From assembly GCA_034409565.1 (NCBI GenBank), contig DAOUMS010000015.1, positions 62,001 to 126,000 on the forward strand: a stretch of 64,000 nucleotides of DNA, given 5' to 3'. The notes beneath the pieces are model-generated. The model was not told the origin of the DNA. It ran no database searches and saw only the letters and a program-made list of their open reading frames with translations. Below, in pieces: positions 7,828-15,779 of the stretch. The translations under genes and the position numbers were made by a program. How positions within the stretch are numbered: the first letter of the stretch is position 1; every line of letters begins with the position of its first letter. The stretch comes from E44-bin89 sp034409565. Lineage in GTDB: Bacteria > Chloroflexota > Dehalococcoidia > Dehalococcoidales > RBG-16-60-22.

Positions 7828-8040
7828 TCAATTTTCGGTGCGGTCGGTATCTCCAAAGATGAACAGTTCCTCAATCGTGGCCTGCAGCGCCCGGGCCACG
7901 TTGTGCGCCAGTCGCAGCGACGGATTATATCTGCCCTGCTCCAGAAAGATGATGGTTTCCCGTCGCACACCGACCATTTCCGCCAGCTTCTCCTGGGTCA
8001 GGTTACGCTTGGCCCGGTATTCCCTGATTCTGGTTTTCAT
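7828..8040 (-). CDS. XRE-family helix-turn-helix regulator (YgzD/YozG type)
   Basis: A 70-residue stand-alone Cro/cI-type DNA-binding protein. The helix-turn-helix covers about residues 5-58: RAKRNLTQEKLAEMVGVRRE, then FLEQGRYNPSLRLAHNVARA. It consists almost only of the DNA-binding domain. It is the second gene after a multi-helix membrane protein on the same strand (57 bases apart), a pairing common for these mini-regulators. Tandem repeats at the upstream promoter (8741-8767) are a candidate binding site, which would make the pair self-regulated. Confidence 0.88.
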   Translation of the reverse strand: MKTRIREYRAKRNLTQEKLAEMVGVRRETIIFLEQGRYNPSLRLAHNVARALQATIEELFIFGDTDRTEN

Positions 8041-8097
8041 TGCTTCACGCTCACTGACATATACCGGTATTGAACCGTAAAGTGAACCCGCGCGCCT

Positions 8098-8721
8098 TCA
8101 AGGAACTTTACGGAACAGGCCTCTAAAATAAATCACCAGGCTGCCGATGATGCCCACGGCAAAACCCAGCGGGCATATAATGGTGGCAATGATAAAGAAG
8201 ACAGGCTCCTCGAAATCGGCATCCCAGAAGTGCATAATCAGTGCATAGATGGCGTTGTGCAGGAAAATGCTGATGATGGCAGCGCCCAGTGATATCCCGG
8301 CTATCAAGATGAAGGTCTTGAACAATTTCAAACCTCTCTCATCAAGTCGGGGTTCTACCCGTTCATAGTAAAGATAGGAGAACAAATAAACGACGCCGGC
8401 GGCGATAAAAAGAGCGCCCAGGACCTGCACCGTGTCCGGCCCCTCCACCAGCCTGACACTGAAGGGCAGCATGAGACAGGCTATGGCCACCACAAAAAAG
8501 ATGAAACCATTACGCACCGATTTGCCGGTGCTTTCCCTCACCCTCTCGTCAATGGGCGGCATTTTGCGCCGCCTGACCAGCGACCACAGTTCGCGGTGGC
8601 CCATGAGCAGCAGCCCCACCAGAAAAGCCACCACCACGTAGTACGCTTCCACTGAGATGAGAATGATGGCCACAACCAGCGCCGCTATGGCCACTGCCCA
8701 GAATACTTTCTTTGTTCTCAT
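8098..8721 (-). CDS. DUF2178-like polytopic membrane protein
   Basis: A 207-residue membrane protein with about six hydrophobic segments: two near the N-terminus (8-40), then two at about 70-120, and two near the C-terminus. Between the pairs lies a charged loop RRRKMPPIDERVRESTGKS, which resembles the DER-containing loop of DUF2178-type proteins linked to small XRE regulators. No enzyme motif is seen. Its partner regulator is encoded directly downstream. Function unknown. Confidence 0.65.
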   Translation of the reverse strand: MRTKKVFWAVAIAALVVAIILISVEAYYVVVAFLVGLLLMGHRELWSLVRRRKMPPIDERVRESTGKSVRNGFIFFVVAIACLMLPFSVRLVEGPDTVQVLGALFIAAGVVYLFSYLYYERVEPRLDERGLKLFKTFILIAGISLGAAIISIFLHNAIYALIMHFWDADFEEPVFFIIATIICPLGFAVGIIGSLVIYFRGLFRKVP

Positions 8722-8740
8722 CCTGGCACTCCCTAGTTAA

Positions 8741-8767
8741 ATATTTCTAACGTTATATATTTCTAAC
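8741..8767 (-). promoter_or_regulatory. Tandem direct repeat, probable operator
   Basis: ATATTTCTAAC occurs at 8741-8751 and again at 8757-8767, a 16-base period (about one and a half helical turns). The downstream repeat overlaps the predicted -10 box and transcript start of the membrane-protein/XRE operon. The XRE protein at 7828-8040 is the obvious candidate to bind. Confidence 0.5.
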
Positions 8768-8788
8768 ATATTTTACCGCCTTTGTCAA
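8760..8788 (-). promoter_or_regulatory. Predicted promoter for the membrane-protein/XRE operon
   Basis: On the minus strand, TTGACA (8783-8788) and TAGAAA (8760-8765), spacer 17. The -35 box is perfect; the -10 box matches in four of six positions. Confidence 0.5.
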
Positions 8789-8921
8789 GAGCTTTTGCCT
8801 GATTTTCCGGTCTTTTATTGATTTTTGGTGGGCTGCCCGGAGCGTTGTTGCAAAAATATTACAAATTGACACGATAGTGCCAGGACGTAGCTATATGCCA
8901 AAAGTCTGGAGCAGTCGCTAG

Positions 8922-8949
8922 TTTACATCTAAATATAATATGGTATAAT
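8922..8949 (+). promoter_or_regulatory. Promoter for the zinc-ribbon/OB gene
   Basis: TTTACA (8922-8927) and TATAAT (8944-8949), spacer 16. The predicted transcript starts near 8956, giving only about 14 bases before the ATG at 8970, just enough to include AAGAGG (8958-8963). Confidence 0.65.
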
Positions 8950-8969
8950 CTGTGGAAAAGAGGTTTCGC

Positions 8970-9905
8970 ATGCCAAGATGTCCTAATTGTGGTCGGGAGA
9001 CACACAGAACAGCGGACTGGGCCTGCCAGTGGTGCGGGCATCCGCTGCTTTCAGGCTCTTTTAAGAAAATACCCCAGACCTACCGGGAGTTACAGGAGGA
9101 GAGGTCGCTCATGCCGAGGGCAGTTCCAGAAGACGAACCGGAGCCAGCTATTGAAGCTGAAGTGGCGCTGGCACCACCGCCAGCACCAGTGGCGGAGCCG
9201 GAACCAGAGCCGGAACCTGAGGTATCACCCCCGCCTGAGCCGGTGGTCGAAGCTAAAGCCGAGGTGGAGGTTGAGAAAGAGCCCGCGCCACCACCGGAGC
9301 CGGAAGCCGAGACCGTCGCCGACATTGAACCGGTAGAAGCACCAGAGCCAGCAACTATAGAGGAACCAGAGGTAGTAGCAGAAGCCGAGCCTGAAGCATC
9401 AGCCGAGGAGGAACCAGAGGTAGTAGCAGAAGCCGAGCCAATAACTATGGAGGAGCCAGAAACAGAACCAGTAACCGTAGAGGCACCAGAGGCAGAGCCG
9501 GTAACAGAAGTCGACCCTGAAATAGCCAGCAGGCCAGCGCCGCCACCGACGGCTGTCCCTTCCCTGGAACCTGACCCGGCCACAGGCGCCATTAGCGCCA
9601 CCGCCGAGGAACTGAATGCCGCCTTCAATGCGGACAAGGCGGGCACGAATAACAGATTGATGAACAAGTTGCTCAAAGTAACCGGGACCGCGGATAAAAT
9701 ATTTGCCAAAGACCACCTGGATATTTTCTACATTCTCCTGGCCGGTGCCAGAAAGCCAGCTAACTGGCAGGTCCGTTGCACCTTCAGCCGCGAGCAAGGT
9801 ATGTATTTATCGCGCCTGACCGAGGGGCAATCGGCAACAGTCCAGGGCACATATGCTGGCTATGAGAGGAACCTCATTCTGAAAGATTGCACTCTGCTGC
9901 AGTAA
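8970..9905 (+). CDS. Zinc ribbon, Pro/Glu-rich linker and OB-fold protein
   Basis: The start is the ATG at 8970 (AAGAGG six bases ahead); the GTG at 8952 would lie before the predicted transcript start. The product has about 311 residues. Residues 1-25 are a zinc ribbon (CPNC ... CQWC). Then come about 170 residues almost wholly of Pro, Glu, Ala and Val, likely an extended acidic rod. The last 100 residues (LLKVTGTADKIFAKDHLDIF, GQSATVQGTYAGYERNLILKDCTLL) fit the tRNA_anti-like OB-fold family, which may bind nucleic acid or other ligands. No signal peptide. Linker DNA holds a tandem duplication. Function unknown. Confidence 0.75.
   Translation: MPRCPNCGRETHRTADWACQWCGHPLLSGSFKKIPQTYRELQEERSLMPRAVPEDEPEPAIEAEVALAPPPAPVAEPEPEPEPEVSPPPEPVVEAKAEVEVEKEPAPPPEPEAETVADIEPVEAPEPATIEEPEVVAEAEPEASAEEEPEVVAEAEPITMEEPETEPVTVEAPEAEPVTEVDPEIASRPAPPPTAVPSLEPDPATGAISATAEELNAAFNADKAGTNNRLMNKLLKVTGTADKIFAKDHLDIFYILLAGARKPANWQVRCTFSREQGMYLSRLTEGQSATVQGTYAGYERNLILKDCTLLQ
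9361..9439 (+). repeat. 48-base-offset direct repeat inside the acidic linker
   Basis: A 31-base unit at 9361-9391 recurs exactly at 9409-9439. The offset is 48 bases, or 16 codons, so the frame is kept. It encodes the repeated PEVVAEAEP segment and looks like a recent in-frame duplication. Confidence 0.85.
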
Positions 9906-9948
9906 TATGGTCAGATTTTTTATTGTTGGTTGAAAGGAGGCGCCGTTA

Positions 9949-10029
9949 ATGTCAATGCTGACGTGGGTTGGAATTGCTGTCGTCGTTGTTCTGATTATCC
10001 TGTTCTTCGTCGTCAGGGGCAGACGCTAG
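9949..10029 (+). CDS. Small single-helix membrane protein (26 residues)
   Basis: ATG at 9949 with AAAGGAGG (9933-9940) eight bases ahead. The product starts MSMLTWVGIAV, has one hydrophobic helix and ends in RGRR, so the C-terminus should stay in the cytoplasm by the positive-inside rule. It follows the zinc-ribbon/OB gene by 43 bases on the same strand. The good ribosome site and clean hydrophobic/basic pattern support a real gene, but no family is recognised. Confidence 0.55.
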   Translation: MSMLTWVGIAVVVVLIILFFVVRGRR

Positions 10030-10201
10030 AGTCGGCATGGCTCGACCCCTGTTTCATTAGCAACAGGCAGCTACAGGTCCTCCAGTAATAAACACGTGAT
10101 ATTGGGAATAGTGCCGTCAGTATTTGCTGACTGGCGTTCAAATTTGAAACTGAATTATGCCATATGGCGAATAAGCGCCTAACCGACCGGCACATTTGCG
10201 G

Positions 10202-10230
10202 TGGACAGGTAAACAGGTTAGGTTTATAAT
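10202..10230 (+). promoter_or_regulatory. Promoter for the purine salvage genes
   Basis: TGGACA (10202-10207) and TATAAT (10225-10230), spacer 17. The predicted start near 10237 leaves about five bases before the hpt ATG at 10242, so the message would be nearly leaderless. The rest of 10030-10241 shows no gene. Confidence 0.65.
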
Positions 10231-10241
10231 CTCAACTAGAG

Positions 10242-10775
10242 ATGGATTCCAAAGCAGAGCGCCATGTCCTCTTTGACCGCCACGAGATTGAGGTTACTGT
10301 CAGGCGCCTCGCCTCCGAAATCAGCCAAGATTACCGCAACCAGAGTCCTCTTCTGCTGGGTGTTCTCAGAGGTTCCTTCATTTTTCTGGCCGACCTTATC
10401 CGCCACCTCGATTTCCCGCTTGAGGTGGATTTTATCGGACTATCCAGCTACGGCGGCAGCACGCAGACCTCAGGTAAAATCAGGGTGGTGAAGGAGCTGG
10501 AGACGCCGGTAAGGGGCCGGAATGTGCTGGTCGTGGAGGACATTGTGGATACCGGCCTCACCACAGCCTTCCTCCTTAAATACCTCAAAAAGCGTAAACC
10601 AGCTTCGGTGAAGCTCTGTGCCCTCACTGACAAGCCCGCACGGCGGAATGTCCCCGTGAACATTGACTATCTCGGTTTTACCGTGCCCAACAAATTCCTC
10701 ATCGGTTACGGACTAGACGCGAACCAGAAATTCCGCAATCTGCCTGATATCTGCTATCTGGAGGACGAAGCATAA
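10242..10775 (+). CDS. hpt: Hypoxanthine phosphoribosyltransferase
   Basis: Converts hypoxanthine or guanine plus PRPP to IMP or GMP. The 177-residue protein has the type I phosphoribosyltransferase fold: VLRGSFIFLADLIRHL near residue 45, the flexible-loop region FIGLSSYGGST, and the PRPP-binding motif VLVVEDIVDTGLT at about residue 97. The length fits bacterial Hpt. No Shine-Dalgarno sequence precedes the ATG, which agrees with the nearly leaderless message predicted from the promoter. The stop overlaps the start of the adenine deaminase gene by one base, so the two are translationally coupled in one salvage operon. Confidence 0.93.
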   Translation: MDSKAERHVLFDRHEIEVTVRRLASEISQDYRNQSPLLLGVLRGSFIFLADLIRHLDFPLEVDFIGLSSYGGSTQTSGKIRVVKELETPVRGRNVLVVEDIVDTGLTTAFLLKYLKKRKPASVKLCALTDKPARRNVPVNIDYLGFTVPNKFLIGYGLDANQKFRNLPDICYLEDEA

Positions 10776-12481
10776 TGACCGCCCGGCAGGCCAGGCTAAT
10801 TGCTGTAGCCAGAGGCGACCAGCCGGCCGACCTCATACTGGCCAACGCCAGGGTGGTGAATACCTTCACCGGTGAAGTCGTATTGGGAAACGTCGCCCTG
10901 TGCGGCGACCGCATTGCCGGGGTGGGGGACTACCACGCGGCAAAGCAAACTGTGGACATCGCCGGCAGATACCTTGCCCCGGGCTTCATCAATGGCCACG
11001 TCCACCTGGAAAGCTCGCTGCTTGACGTCGGGCAGTACGCGCAGGCGGTGGTGCCACGGGGTACCTCAGCCATCGTCACCGACCTGCATGAAATCGCCAA
11101 TGTCTGCGGCCTCGAAGGGATGCGTTACGTGCTCGGCTGCGCCCGCAAGCTGCCCCTTGACCTGTTCCTGATGGCACCTTCCTGCGTGCCGGCGACCCAT
11201 CTCGAGACATCAGGCGCCAGCATCAGCCCCGATGACGTCAGGCAGATTTTACGCTGGCGGGAGACCATCGGGCTGGGGGAGGTGATGAATTTTCCCGGCG
11301 TCATTCATGGCGATAACACGGTGCTGCACAAGCTCGCCCTGAGCCAGGGTAAAATCGTTGATGGACACGCCCCCGGCGTCAGGGGAAAAGACCTTAACGC
11401 CTACATTGCCGCCGGCATAGGCTCTGACCATGAATCAGTGACCCTGGAAGAGGCCAAGGAAAAGCTGGCCAAGGGCATGTTCATCATGATACGGGAGGGC
11501 TCTTCAGAAAAGAACCTGGAGGCCCTGCTGCCGCTGGTCACCGATAAGACCTATAACAGATGCCTCTTCGTCGTTGACGACCGCAGCGCTTACGACCTGC
11601 TCCACGACGGCGATATTGATGCCGTGGTGCGCAAGGCAATCCGCCTCGGCCTTGAGCCGGTGCGCGCCATCCAGATGGCCACCATCAATGCCGCCGGGTA
11701 CTTCCGCCTTGAAGGTCTGGGGGCAATCGCCCCCGGCTACTTCGCCAATATGCTGGTGCTTGACGACCTGCATAACCTGTCGGTGAACATGGTCTTTTAC
11801 CGCGGCCGCCTGGTGGCCAGGGAAGGCAGAGCATTATTCTCACCGGCGAGGGCGGATAACCGTGCCGTAACCGGGACGGTCCACATCAAACCGGTTACGC
11901 CGGAAAAACTACAATTAGCGGCGCCCACAGGAGAAATGCCCGTTATTGAATTGGTGCCGGGACAGATAGTGACCAAAAAACGTCATCTGAAGGCCAGGAC
12001 GATCGGTGGCCAGGTTATCCCGGACACAGAAAAAGACATTCTGAAAATGGTGGTGGTGGAAAGGCACCGGGCGACGGGCAACCTCGGGCTGGGTATGGTC
12101 ACCGGCTTTGGACTGAAGAAGGGCGCGCTTGCTTCCTCCGTAGCCCATGATTCGCACAACATCGTCGCCGTCGGAACCAGCGACGAAGATATACTGGCAG
12201 CGATTAGAGAAATCGAGCGACGGCAGGGTGGCCTCGTTGTAGCGGCAGACGGCCGTGTACTGGCCAGCCTGGGACTGCCCATCGCCGGGCTGCTCTCCGA
12301 TGAACCGCTGGAAAGCGTGGTCGCCCAGCTGGAAAAGCTGGACCAGAAAGCCAGGAAGCTGGGCAGCCAGCTCCCCTCCCCTTTTACCACCCTCTCCTTC
12401 CTGGCCCTGCCCGTTATCCCTGAACTGAAACTCACCGACCTGGGGCTGGTGGATGTCACCGAATTCAAACTAATCAACTGA
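10775..12481 (+). CDS. ade: Adenine deaminase
   Basis: Amidohydrolase that turns adenine into hypoxanthine, feeding the Hpt enzyme encoded just upstream. The 568 residues match the two-part bacterial Ade. The metal-binding GFINGHVHLESS appears near residue 70, followed by VTDLHEIANVCG near 105, and the C-terminal domain (TGFGLKKGALASSVAHDSHN) carries the family's conserved DSHN motif. Start and upstream stop overlap in TAATG. Context with two phosphoribosyltransferases makes adenine the likely substrate. Confidence 0.95.
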   Translation: MTARQARLIAVARGDQPADLILANARVVNTFTGEVVLGNVALCGDRIAGVGDYHAAKQTVDIAGRYLAPGFINGHVHLESSLLDVGQYAQAVVPRGTSAIVTDLHEIANVCGLEGMRYVLGCARKLPLDLFLMAPSCVPATHLETSGASISPDDVRQILRWRETIGLGEVMNFPGVIHGDNTVLHKLALSQGKIVDGHAPGVRGKDLNAYIAAGIGSDHESVTLEEAKEKLAKGMFIMIREGSSEKNLEALLPLVTDKTYNRCLFVVDDRSAYDLLHDGDIDAVVRKAIRLGLEPVRAIQMATINAAGYFRLEGLGAIAPGYFANMLVLDDLHNLSVNMVFYRGRLVAREGRALFSPARADNRAVTGTVHIKPVTPEKLQLAAPTGEMPVIELVPGQIVTKKRHLKARTIGGQVIPDTEKDILKMVVVERHRATGNLGLGMVTGFGLKKGALASSVAHDSHNIVAVGTSDEDILAAIREIERRQGGLVVAADGRVLASLGLPIAGLLSDEPLESVVAQLEKLDQKARKLGSQLPSPFTTLSFLALPVIPELKLTDLGLVDVTEFKLIN

Positions 12482-12499
12482 AAGGCAAGAGTAAGAATC

Positions 12500-13201
12500 A
12501 TGTGCGCGCATATTAGCCGAGCCGAACCAGTTTTTGAGAACCGCTATGATGCCGGGCGGCAGCTGGCCACCTGGCTGGCAGAGTACCGTAACCGGTCAGT
12601 CGTGGTACTGGCCATACCCAATGGCGGGGTGCTGGTCGGGCTGGGGGTGGCGCTGGCCCTCAATGCCGAATTCAATATCATCATCTCGCGCAAAATCCCT
12701 CTGCCACTCAGCCCCGAGGGCGGTTTTGGCGCCGTGACCGATGATGGCACCACCATACTCAATGAGGAAATGGTAAAGCGCTTTAACCTGAGCCAGCAGC
12801 AGATAAACTACCAGGTGAGCCGGGTAAGGGCCGACATCCGCCAGCGCAGCCTGCTCTATCACGGTAAAAAGCCCCCCTCGCTGGTCAAGGGTAAAACGGT
12901 CATCATCGTTGACGACGGCCTCGCTTCCGGCTATACCATGATGGCCGCCGTGGAATCGATACGCTACCGCCAGCCCCAGGAAATAATCGTTGCCGTGCCG
13001 GTGGCCTCAGCCACGGCCCTGCCCAAGGTGCAGAAGGTAGCCAACAGAGTGATTGCCTGCATTTCCGGGTTCGGACCGGAGTTCTATGTCTCCGATTTCT
13101 ACCGCTACTGGCACGAGCCCAGCGACGAGGAAGTGCTGCAGTGTTTTAAAGAGTGGGGCCTCCGCCGCCGGCCGGATTTAAACAAGCTGGGCAAAAAATA
13201 A
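12500..13201 (+). CDS. Predicted phosphoribosyltransferase (COG1926 type)
   Basis: A 233-residue protein of the phosphoribosyltransferase fold. The PRPP-binding loop TVIIVDDGLASGYTMMAAVE lies around residue 134. The N-terminal half (VVVLAIPNGGVLVGLGVALAL, IIISRKIPLPLSPEGGFGAV) is typical of uncharacterised members that are often tied to nucleotide or energy metabolism. It follows adenine deaminase by 18 bases and probably belongs to the same operon. The base it uses is not known; purine is suggested by context only. Confidence 0.85.
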   Translation: MCAHISRAEPVFENRYDAGRQLATWLAEYRNRSVVVLAIPNGGVLVGLGVALALNAEFNIIISRKIPLPLSPEGGFGAVTDDGTTILNEEMVKRFNLSQQQINYQVSRVRADIRQRSLLYHGKKPPSLVKGKTVIIVDDGLASGYTMMAAVESIRYRQPQEIIVAVPVASATALPKVQKVANRVIACISGFGPEFYVSDFYRYWHEPSDEEVLQCFKEWGLRRRPDLNKLGKK

Positions 13202-13237
13202 GAAGTTAGTCCGAAGCTTGGATAACCTTTGTTATCT

Positions 13238-13975
13238 CTACAGTCCCCCCAGACCCCCATCCACACCCAGCACCTGCCCGGTGATGTACCTGGCTTCCTC
13301 CGAGGCCAGGAAGGCCACTGCCTCGGCAACGTCACGCGGCGTGCCCAGAAAACCGAGCGGTATCCGCTTCAGCATCTCGCCCTTCTGTTCCTCACTCAAC
13401 TGGTCGGTCATTTTGGAGACAATGAAACCGGGGGCGATGGCGTTGGCGGTAATGCCGCGCGAGCCGACCTCGCGGGCGAGAGTCTTGGTAAAGCCGATGA
13501 TGCCCGCCTTGGACGAGGCATAGTTCGCCTGCCCGGGATTGCCCACGATGCCCACGATGCTGGATATGCTGATGATGCGACCCCACCGCTGCCTGAGCAT
13601 ATGCCTTAACACGGCGCGGCTGCACAGGAAAACGCTCTTCAAATTCACATTGAGCACCGCCTCCCAGTCCTCGTCCGACATACGCAGTAGCAGCTGGTCG
13701 CGGGCGATGCCGGCATTGTTCACCAGAATATCAATCCGTTCGAATTTCTCCACCACCTTTTCCACCAGACTGGCAACGTCAGACGCCGAAGTTACATCGG
13801 CGGTGACCGCCAGGCTCTGCCGTCCCGTTTTCCTTATTTCCTCGGCCACCGGCTCCGCATCGGCAACATCGCTGACCACCACATCCGCACCAGCCTCAGC
13901 CAGCCTGAGCGCAATCTCCCGGCCAATGCCGCGGGCGCTGCCGGTCACCATAGCTACTTTGCCAGATAAGTCCAT
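13238..13975 (-). CDS. fabG: 3-oxoacyl-ACP reductase
   Basis: NADPH-dependent reduction of 3-oxoacyl-ACP in type II fatty acid synthesis. This 245-residue short-chain dehydrogenase has the cofactor motif GSARGIGRE (about 12-20), NNAGIARD, the catalytic Ser region ISISSIVGIVGN and the YASSK motif (Tyr and Lys). It ends in VDGGLGGL, close to the family norm. It is the last gene of the yceD-rpmF-fabD-fabG run, 15 bases after fabD, so an acyl-ACP rather than another substrate is likely. Confidence 0.93.
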   Translation of the reverse strand: MDLSGKVAMVTGSARGIGREIALRLAEAGADVVVSDVADAEPVAEEIRKTGRQSLAVTADVTSASDVASLVEKVVEKFERIDILVNNAGIARDQLLLRMSDEDWEAVLNVNLKSVFLCSRAVLRHMLRQRWGRIISISSIVGIVGNPGQANYASSKAGIIGFTKTLAREVGSRGITANAIAPGFIVSKMTDQLSEEQKGEMLKRIPLGFLGTPRDVAEAVAFLASEEARYITGQVLGVDGGLGGL

Positions 13976-13990
13976 ATCTACCTCCTTGGG

Positions 13991-14920
13991 TTATGCCGGA
14001 CGGCGGCTCACCGCCGCTGCATCCCCGATATTCAGGGTCTGTACCTCGCGGTTTATCCGCTTTATCAGGCCAGTGAGCACCTTGCCCGGGCCTAGTTCCA
14101 CGAATGTGGTTATCCCTTCACCAATCATGTATTCCACGGAGCGCTGCCACTGGACACAGTGGCACAGTTGCTGGACAAGCTCTTCCTTTACTGCCCTTGC
14201 CGTGGTCAGGGGACGAGCGGTGACATTGGCAATAATAGGGATAGCCGGGTCGGCAAAGGTGAGACGGGACAGGATTTCAGTCATGCCTTCGACGGCGGGC
14301 TGCATCAGCGGGGTATGGAAGGCACCGCTTACCGACAGCGGTATGACACGGGCCGCCCCCCTGTCTTTGGCTATTTCCATGGCTTTGGCCACACCATATC
14401 TGTCGCCACTTATGACCATCTGGCCCGGCGAGTTAATGTTCACAATGTAAGTTCCCGTCTTCTGGCATACCTCACGCAGCGGTGTTTCCTCAAGACCAAT
14501 GACCGCCGCCATGCCCCCGGGACGGATGGTGCCGGCCTCATGCATCAGGCGTCCGCGCTCCCTCGCCAGATAGACCGCGTTCTTAAAATCAAGCATACCG
14601 GCTGCGGCCAATGCGGTGTACTCACCGAGGCTGTGACCGGCCAGAAAACGGGCCGAGGGCAAACCGGAACTTACCTCGCGGGCAGCTTCCAGGCAGGCAA
14701 AACTGACGGTAAGGATGGCGGGCTGGGCATTTATGGTCTGGCGCAGTTCCTCATCAGGCCCTTCAAAGCAAAGTTTGGAAAGGGGGAACCCCAGCACTTC
14801 ATCAGCCTGACGGAAGACGGCCTTCGCGGCAGCGAAACTATCATACAGGTCACGCCCCATACCCGCCCACTGTGCGCCCTGACCGGGAAAGACGTAAGCT
14901 ACATTAGTTGCTTCAACCAT
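13991..14920 (-). CDS. fabD: Malonyl-CoA:ACP transacylase
   Basis: Loads malonyl groups on acyl carrier protein. The 309-residue sequence starts with YVFPGQGAQWAGMG and has the nucleophile motif GHSLGEYTAL near residue 93, an Arg in the YLARERGRLM segment, and the catalytic His in VSGAFHTPLM near residue 200. Length and order of motifs are normal. It lies between rpmF (36 bases upstream) and fabG (15 bases downstream). Confidence 0.95.
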   Translation of the reverse strand: MVEATNVAYVFPGQGAQWAGMGRDLYDSFAAAKAVFRQADEVLGFPLSKLCFEGPDEELRQTINAQPAILTVSFACLEAAREVSSGLPSARFLAGHSLGEYTALAAAGMLDFKNAVYLARERGRLMHEAGTIRPGGMAAVIGLEETPLREVCQKTGTYIVNINSPGQMVISGDRYGVAKAMEIAKDRGAARVIPLSVSGAFHTPLMQPAVEGMTEILSRLTFADPAIPIIANVTARPLTTARAVKEELVQQLCHCVQWQRSVEYMIGEGITTFVELGPGKVLTGLIKRINREVQTLNIGDAAAVSRRPA

Positions 14921-14956
14921 AGCTTTTCGCCAGCAATTAAATCGGTGAAAAGGGCC

Positions 14957-15157
14957 TTATTCTGACCTTGCGGGTGGGCTGGATATCTTAATGACCTCCC
15001 TGCCGGCATAGGTGCCACAGGTCGGGCAGGCATGATGCGGCAGTTTAGGGCTATGGCACTGGGGACAGTAATCAAACTGCGGGGTCTTCAGTGCCAGATG
15101 ACTTCGCCTCTTACCACGGCGCGCTTTGGATATTTTTCTCTTTGGTAACGCTCCCAT
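14957..15157 (-). CDS. rpmF: Large-subunit ribosomal protein L32
   Basis: Small ribosomal protein of 66 residues. The N-terminus GALPKRKISKARRGKRRSH is the family hallmark. A four-cysteine zinc ribbon follows (CPQC and CPTC), so this is the zinc-binding form. It sits in the classic arrangement after yceD and ahead of fatty-acid genes, a link seen widely in bacteria; plsX and fabH, which usually come next, are absent here. Confidence 0.95.
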   Translation of the reverse strand: MGALPKRKISKARRGKRRSHLALKTPQFDYCPQCHSPKLPHHACPTCGTYAGREVIKISSPPARSE

Positions 15158-15189
15158 AATCCACGTTTCCTCTTGCTTTATTTACTTAA

Positions 15190-15699
15190 TTACTGAAGGT
15201 TCATTAACTTCGACCAGCGCGGGTCAACTGTCTGCACCAGACAGCCGCATGGCCCCTGGTTCAGATTACGCCCGCATTCCTGGCATATGCCGGCACAGTC
15301 CGCACGACACAACGGTTTCATCGGTATCACCAGCAGTGTATACTGGCGTATGGCTTCGCTTAAATCAATGACGTGATGCTCATCAATGGTAAATGAACCG
15401 GGCTCCCCGGAAGGCTCGAGCGGCAGCCCGCTATTGACGTCAACGGTCTGAATATATTCCTCCTCAAAGCTGATATTCAATGGAGAACGGAACGCACTCA
15501 GGCAGCGGCTGCAGGTGAGTTCGAGCTCGGTGCACAGTCCGCCCCTGACCAGAATGCCGCGCTGCGTCCTGAGCAAGCTGACATCACCGCTTACCGCGCT
15601 GCCATGTTCGTCTCCGGCAATATCAATCGCTTCGTCTATTTTATATTTACGGGATGACCCGATGGACTCTTTGAGCAACTGGGAAACATTGATTTGCAT
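15190..15699 (-). CDS. yceD: YceD/DUF177 family protein
   Basis: A 169-residue DUF177 protein. The start is the ATG at 15699, nine bases after GAGGAG (15709-15714); a GTG at 15708 is too close. Two paired-Cys motifs are present (CTELELTCSRC and CRADCAGICQECGRNLN), typical of the family. YceD is linked to ribosome (23S rRNA) accumulation and is almost always next to rpmF, as here. Precise role remains unsettled. Confidence 0.88.
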   Translation of the reverse strand: MQINVSQLLKESIGSSRKYKIDEAIDIAGDEHGSAVSGDVSLLRTQRGILVRGGLCTELELTCSRCLSAFRSPLNISFEEEYIQTVDVNSGLPLEPSGEPGSFTIDEHHVIDLSEAIRQYTLLVIPMKPLCRADCAGICQECGRNLNQGPCGCLVQTVDPRWSKLMNLQ

Positions 15700-15731
15700 G
15701 ACAGCCACCTCCTCGCCAGCCAGTCCCTTTT

Positions 15732-15761
15732 ATTATAGTCCAAGCTACGGCTCTGTCGCAA
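15732..15761 (-). promoter_or_regulatory. Promoter for yceD-rpmF-fabD-fabG
   Basis: Minus-strand TTGCGA (15756-15761) and TATAAT (15732-15737), spacer 18. The predicted start is near 15725, about 26 bases before yceD, leaving room for its ribosome site. Confidence 0.65.
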
Positions 15762-15779
15762 GTTCAGTGCCGAAGGATG

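Noticed and set aside
9080..9709. 209-residue Ser/Ala/Gly-rich minus-strand ORF
   Set aside because: It is the reverse reading of the Pro/Glu-rich linker; its repeats only mirror those of the real gene.
13221..13236. GATAAC / GTTATC hairpin between convergent genes
   Set aside because: It has six pairs and no T tract, too weak to call a terminator.
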